Made by a program: the position numbers and the translations under genes | From: Lichenicola sp964242425 | GTDB lineage: Bacteria > Pseudomonadota > Alphaproteobacteria > Acetobacterales > Acetobacteraceae | DNA: 26,217 nucleotides | Assembly (NCBI GenBank): GCA_964242425.1 | Contig: CAXTCK010000030.1 | Span: forward strand, 1 to 26,217 | Reading direction: 5' to 3' | Shown: positions 23,629 through 26,217 of the stretch, one piece after another | Numbering within the stretch: position 1 is the first letter of the stretch | Layout of the letters: each line of letters begins with the position of its first letter | The notes under the pieces: generated by a model | Told to the model about the DNA's origin: nothing | What the model saw: the letters and a program-made list of their open reading frames with translations, nothing else | Database searches by the model: none

Positions 23629-23892
23629 ATGAACGGAACGGATATCGCGCGGGTGCAGTCCTACCTGCGCAAGCTGCTCGGCAACGAGCAGGTCAACGTC
23701 GTGGCGCCGCCGCGCAAGGGTGCCACCACCGAAATCGCAGTCGGGCGCGAGGTGATCGGCACCGTGCATCGCGACGAGGAAGAGGGCGAGGTGTCGTACT
23801 CGATCCACATCACCGTGCTGGAGGAGGACCTGGCGCCGGTCGCCGAGGCGGCCCCGGCGCCGTCGGGCAGAACGGCCGGAACGCGCCGCTGA
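23629..23892 (+). CDS. DUF3126 family protein
   Basis: An 87-residue protein matching the alphaproteobacterial DUF3126 family of unknown function. Typical segments are DIARVQSYLRKLLGN, VVAPPRKGATTEIAVG, EVIGTVHRDEEEGEVSYSI and ITVLEEDL. The C-terminal tail (about 68-87) is Ala/Pro/Arg-rich and variable. AAAGG lies about 7 bases before the ATG at 23629; an upstream TTG-type start at 23599 is not supported. It is cytosolic, with no signal or membrane segment. A hairpin separates it from the glycosyltransferase, so it probably has its own promoter. Confidence 0.9.
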   Translation: MNGTDIARVQSYLRKLLGNEQVNVVAPPRKGATTEIAVGREVIGTVHRDEEEGEVSYSIHITVLEEDLAPVAEAAPAPSGRTAGTRR

Positions 23893-24034
23893 GATTGCCG
23901 ACCAATCCGTTCGATCCGGGGGCCGGTGCCGGTTGACGCCCGAACTTGGGCGCTTCTAGAAGAAGGCTGTATGACAGCATTGTCTGGGATGGAGGAACCG
24001 CCTGGGCGGCTGCTCCGACCGGCAGCGGCAACAC

Positions 24035-24958
24035 ATGATCGAACGCGCAGTGTCGAACAATTCCAGGATCCGGGCGAGGCTGACCGGTCTCGTCAGCCCG
24101 GTCAGCCAGCGGCCGTTGTTCAAGATCGAGGATAGCGCAGGACGCGTCCTGCGGCGGATCGGCAGCGCGCGCTGCGCCACGGAAGCGCTGGCGCACTACT
24201 GGCGCGCGGTCGGTCGTGATGCCAAGTTCGCCCCTGCCATGGTCGAACCGCCTTCCGACGCACGACTGCGCCGCCGGATCGAGGCGGCGCGTTCACACGG
24301 CCGCAATGCGCTGCATGCGGACATGCAGACCCGCGAGCTGCCGCTGCCCGATCCCGGAGAGCAGCCGGCCCCGGCGCCCCGCCCGGCATCACGCCAGCGT
24401 CGCACCCAGGCTGCGGACCGCGAGCCGGATCTGTTCGGCTCGGCCGAACCGGACGCCGTCACGCCCGACACCCTGCCGATGCCCGACGCCCCCCGGACGA
24501 TAGCGGAGCCCGAACCCGAACCAGCGGCGGCGGTCGCGGAGCCTGCTCCGCCCCCGGGACCGGAAGTCCCGTCCGGTTCCTTTCATCTCGATCCATATGC
24601 GACGCTTCTGCAGCAGGTCGACCCGCGCAACCTTCGTCCAAACGACCGCAACGACTCCTACCTGTACCACGTCACCAATGGCACGGAGGCGGCGACCGCG
24701 CTGGAAGCCGGGCTGACGGTGAGTGCTCACGACCCGATCATCCTGACTGAGCGACAGGGGGTGCAGTACTGGCTGTCGGTGGTGGCGGAGGATTTCGACG
24801 TGATCCTGGACGGGCCTGCGAACCTGGCGGTGCTGCGGCTGCGCCGGATCGCCGTTGAATCCCTGATCGAGCCGGATCCGGACGCGTCACGCAGCGCCGG
24901 GTGCGGCTGCTACCTGCTGACCGGCGGCCCTGATGCCAGCCCTGGCGCCGGGCGCTAG
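24035..24958 (+). CDS. Hypothetical protein with an ADP-ribosyltransferase/KptA-like C-terminal region
   Basis: A 307-residue protein in three parts. Residues 1-100 are basic and helical (IRARLTGLVSPVSQRPLFKI, EALAHYWRAVGRDAKF). Residues 100-185 are Pro/Ala/Glu-rich and probably disordered. The C-terminal 100 residues form a compact domain: DSYLYHVTNGTEAATALEAG (207-226) with His212, then Leu-Thr, DPIILTERQGVQYWL (233-247) and VLRLRRIAVESL. The pattern Tyr-His-x-Thr, Gly-Leu about 14 residues later and an ILTE-type strand resembles the NAD-binding start of ART-fold proteins (KptA RNA 2'-phosphotransferase, DarT, DUF952), but this is inference. The ATG at 24035 lacks a clear RBS. Its stop overlaps the convergent nucleoside hydrolase stop (CTAG). 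Confidence 0.7.
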   Translation: MIERAVSNNSRIRARLTGLVSPVSQRPLFKIEDSAGRVLRRIGSARCATEALAHYWRAVGRDAKFAPAMVEPPSDARLRRRIEAARSHGRNALHADMQTRELPLPDPGEQPAPAPRPASRQRRTQAADREPDLFGSAEPDAVTPDTLPMPDAPRTIAEPEPEPAAAVAEPAPPPGPEVPSGSFHLDPYATLLQQVDPRNLRPNDRNDSYLYHVTNGTEAATALEAGLTVSAHDPIILTERQGVQYWLSVVAEDFDVILDGPANLAVLRLRRIAVESLIEPDPDASRSAGCGCYLLTGGPDASPGAGR

Positions 24959-25911
24959 CGGGAAACGAAGCTGCCGGCGAAGAACGCCAGCACCGCCTCG
25001 GCATCGACGTCCACCGCCACCGCCTGCGACGAATGCGCGTCCCAGGCGCCGAGTGGGAACGGCGAGTCCTTCGGCTTCTGGATGGTCTGGCCCGCGGCGA
25101 GACCGCCGCACACCACCCGGACCGGCCCGCGCCTGAGGGTGAACAGGTCCGGCCGCAGCGCATAGACCACCGCCAGGCTGTCATGCGCAAAGATGCCGTC
25201 CAGCCGGCGCGAGCGCTGGTGGAAGGCGTGGTAGCCCCGCGACACCTCGTGCAGGAACCGGCCGTCCTCACCGCCGTCACGGCCCAGGCGGTCGAGGTAG
25301 GCCCCGTCCATCACCACCTGCTGCGTCACGTCGAGGCCGATCACCGTCACCGGCCAAGATGCGGTGAACACCCTGTCGGCGGCCTCGGGATCGTTGGCGA
25401 TGTTGGCCTCGGCCACCGGGGAAACGTTGCCGGTATGGCCGTGGCTGCCGAACGCGCCGCCCATCACCACCACGCCCTGCGCCAGCCGGGCGATCTCCGG
25501 GTCCTTGTCCAGGGCCCGGGCGAGGTTGGTCAGCGGGCCCACGGCCAAGATCGTCACCTCGTGCGGGTTCTCGCGGATCAGGTCGATCATCATGCGGTGG
25601 GCGCGACGGCCATCCGGCACGGCGACGGGCCGCTCCGGAACGACGATGTCGCCCAGCCCGTTCTGCCCGTGCACGTGCGGCGCGGGTTGTCCCTGCTTGT
25701 TGGTCAGGGTGACGCCGGAGCCCTGCGCCACCGGAGCAGGGAAGCCGAGCCGGTCCTTCAGGAACAGCGCGTTCCGGGTCACGGTGTCGATGTCGGCGTT
25801 GCCGTGCACGGTGGACACGCCGAGCAGCTCGAGCTGCGGACTGCGGACTAGCAGGCAAAGCGCCATCGCATCGTCCACCCCGGGGTCGGTGTCGAAGATC
25901 ACCTTGCGCAT
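24955..25911 (-). CDS. Nucleoside hydrolase (inosine/uridine-preferring family)
   Basis: A 318-residue N-ribosyl hydrolase, which cleaves nucleosides to base and ribose in salvage. The calcium-binding signature FDTDPGVDDAMALCLL opens the protein (Asp7, Asp9, Asp13, Asp14). VTILAVGPLTNLARAL and VVVMGGAFGSHGHTGNVSPVAEANI are typical of the family. The C-terminal Ca2+/substrate residue is in GIFAHDSLAVVYAL (His-Asp). The length fits. GGAG lies 7 bases before the ATG at 25911; the longer frame upstream has no similarity. Base preference (purine or pyrimidine) cannot be told. It lies 67 bases downstream of folC on the same strand and converges with the ART-like gene, the stops sharing CTAG. Confidence 0.93.
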   Translation of the reverse strand: MRKVIFDTDPGVDDAMALCLLVRSPQLELLGVSTVHGNADIDTVTRNALFLKDRLGFPAPVAQGSGVTLTNKQGQPAPHVHGQNGLGDIVVPERPVAVPDGRRAHRMMIDLIRENPHEVTILAVGPLTNLARALDKDPEIARLAQGVVVMGGAFGSHGHTGNVSPVAEANIANDPEAADRVFTASWPVTVIGLDVTQQVVMDGAYLDRLGRDGGEDGRFLHEVSRGYHAFHQRSRRLDGIFAHDSLAVVYALRPDLFTLRRGPVRVVCGGLAAGQTIQKPKDSPFPLGAWDAHSSQAVAVDVDAEAVLAFFAGSFVSR

Positions 25912-25978
25912 CAAAGGCTCCGCCGGTCGTCGTGGCCCCCAAGCAAAGACCCCAGCGAGCGGAAACGCAACCGGTGCC

Positions 25979-26217
25979 TCAGTCGGGCATCCAGCCATCC
26001 GCCTTCAACACCTCGCCAGCCAGATAAAGGCTGCCACAGATCAGCACCCGGCCGGGCAGGGCATCGGACCGGGCCAGACGGGGCAGCACTGCGGCGATCG
26101 TCGGTCCCGGCACCGCTTTTCCCTGCGAGGCAGCAACGATCGCATCCACTGGCAGGGCGAGGTGCTGGCCCGGCTCGGCAACCGCCCAGACGCTGGCGGC
26201 CCGGGGCAGCAGGGGAT
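25979..26217 (-). CDS. folC: Folylpolyglutamate/dihydrofolate synthase, C-terminal fragment
   Basis: The last 78 codons or so of FolC, which adds glutamates to folates and, in many bacteria, also makes dihydrofolate from dihydropteroate. The fragment reads through PAASV-type text into LALPVDAIVAASQ, then TIAAVLPRLARSD and ends GRVLICGSLYLAGEVLKADG followed by WMPD and TGA. The block ICGSLYLAGEVL is the standard FolC C-terminus. The catalytic and P-loop domains lie beyond the window edge. The nucleoside hydrolase follows 67 bases downstream on the same strand. Confidence 0.93.
   Translation of the reverse strand, partial: PLLPRAASVWAVAEPGQHLALPVDAIVAASQGKAVPGPTIAAVLPRLARSDALPGRVLICGSLYLAGEVLKADGWMPD

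Overview
This is a GC-rich, gene-dense chromosomal window with ordinary housekeeping content. The gene set points to an alphaproteobacterium, most likely of the Acetobacteraceae/Rhodospirillales. It includes a short kinase-domain-only HPr kinase, a DUF3126 protein, an MbfA-type ferritin/VIT1 iron exporter, a DUF374-waaA-lpxK lipid A/Kdo cluster, and a Mannose-type EIIA with HPr and EI but no sugar permease. The family assignment is inference from protein content; no rRNA or tRNA is present to confirm it. I see no prophage, insertion sequence, CRISPR array or defence island. A 100-N assembly gap lies inside one gene at 22383-22482.

Layout. 1-1161 (minus): rfbB and the start of rfbA, for dTDP-sugar synthesis. 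1360-4356 (plus): a 740-residue uncharacterised PLP-fold protein and a histidine phosphatase. 4376-5909 (minus): a universal stress protein and pdxH. 6109-6948 (plus): fabI. 7151-7166: a perfect 16-bp parS palindrome directly upstream of a translationally coupled lipid A/Kdo operon (DUF374 acyltransferase, waaA, lpxK, possibly a 31-codon ORF), 7185-10262. 10263-10926: a long intergenic stretch with what looks like a decayed reading frame and an AT-rich patch, followed by a 120-residue orphan. 11345-12739 (minus): an LpoA/LppC-like lipoprotein, divergent from rsmI. 13723-20938 (all minus): csbD, lolA, mbfA, purH, ptsP, ptsH, EIIA-Man and hprK, transcribed in the reverse of that order. 21061-24958 (plus): a Rid-like protein, a two-domain GT2-GT4 glycosyltransferase broken by the gap, DUF3126, and a protein with an ADP-ribosyltransferase-like C-terminus. 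24955-26217 (minus): a nucleoside hydrolase and the 3' end of folC.

Themes. Several genes serve the envelope: dTDP-sugar synthesis, Kdo transfer, lipid A 4'-kinase, fatty acid synthesis, lipoprotein trafficking (LolA), the PBP-activator-like lipoprotein and the fused glycosyltransferase. The hprK/EIIA/HPr/EI set looks like a regulatory phosphorelay rather than a sugar importer. It has the HPr His and Ser phosphorylation sites and a matching HprK, but no membrane component and no rapZ.

I found no convincing new multi-gene system. The best candidates for a second look are the PLP-fold protein with its phosphatase neighbour, the ART-like orphan, the isolated parS site, the G8 tract in the acyltransferase gene, and the sequence probably hidden by the N gap.
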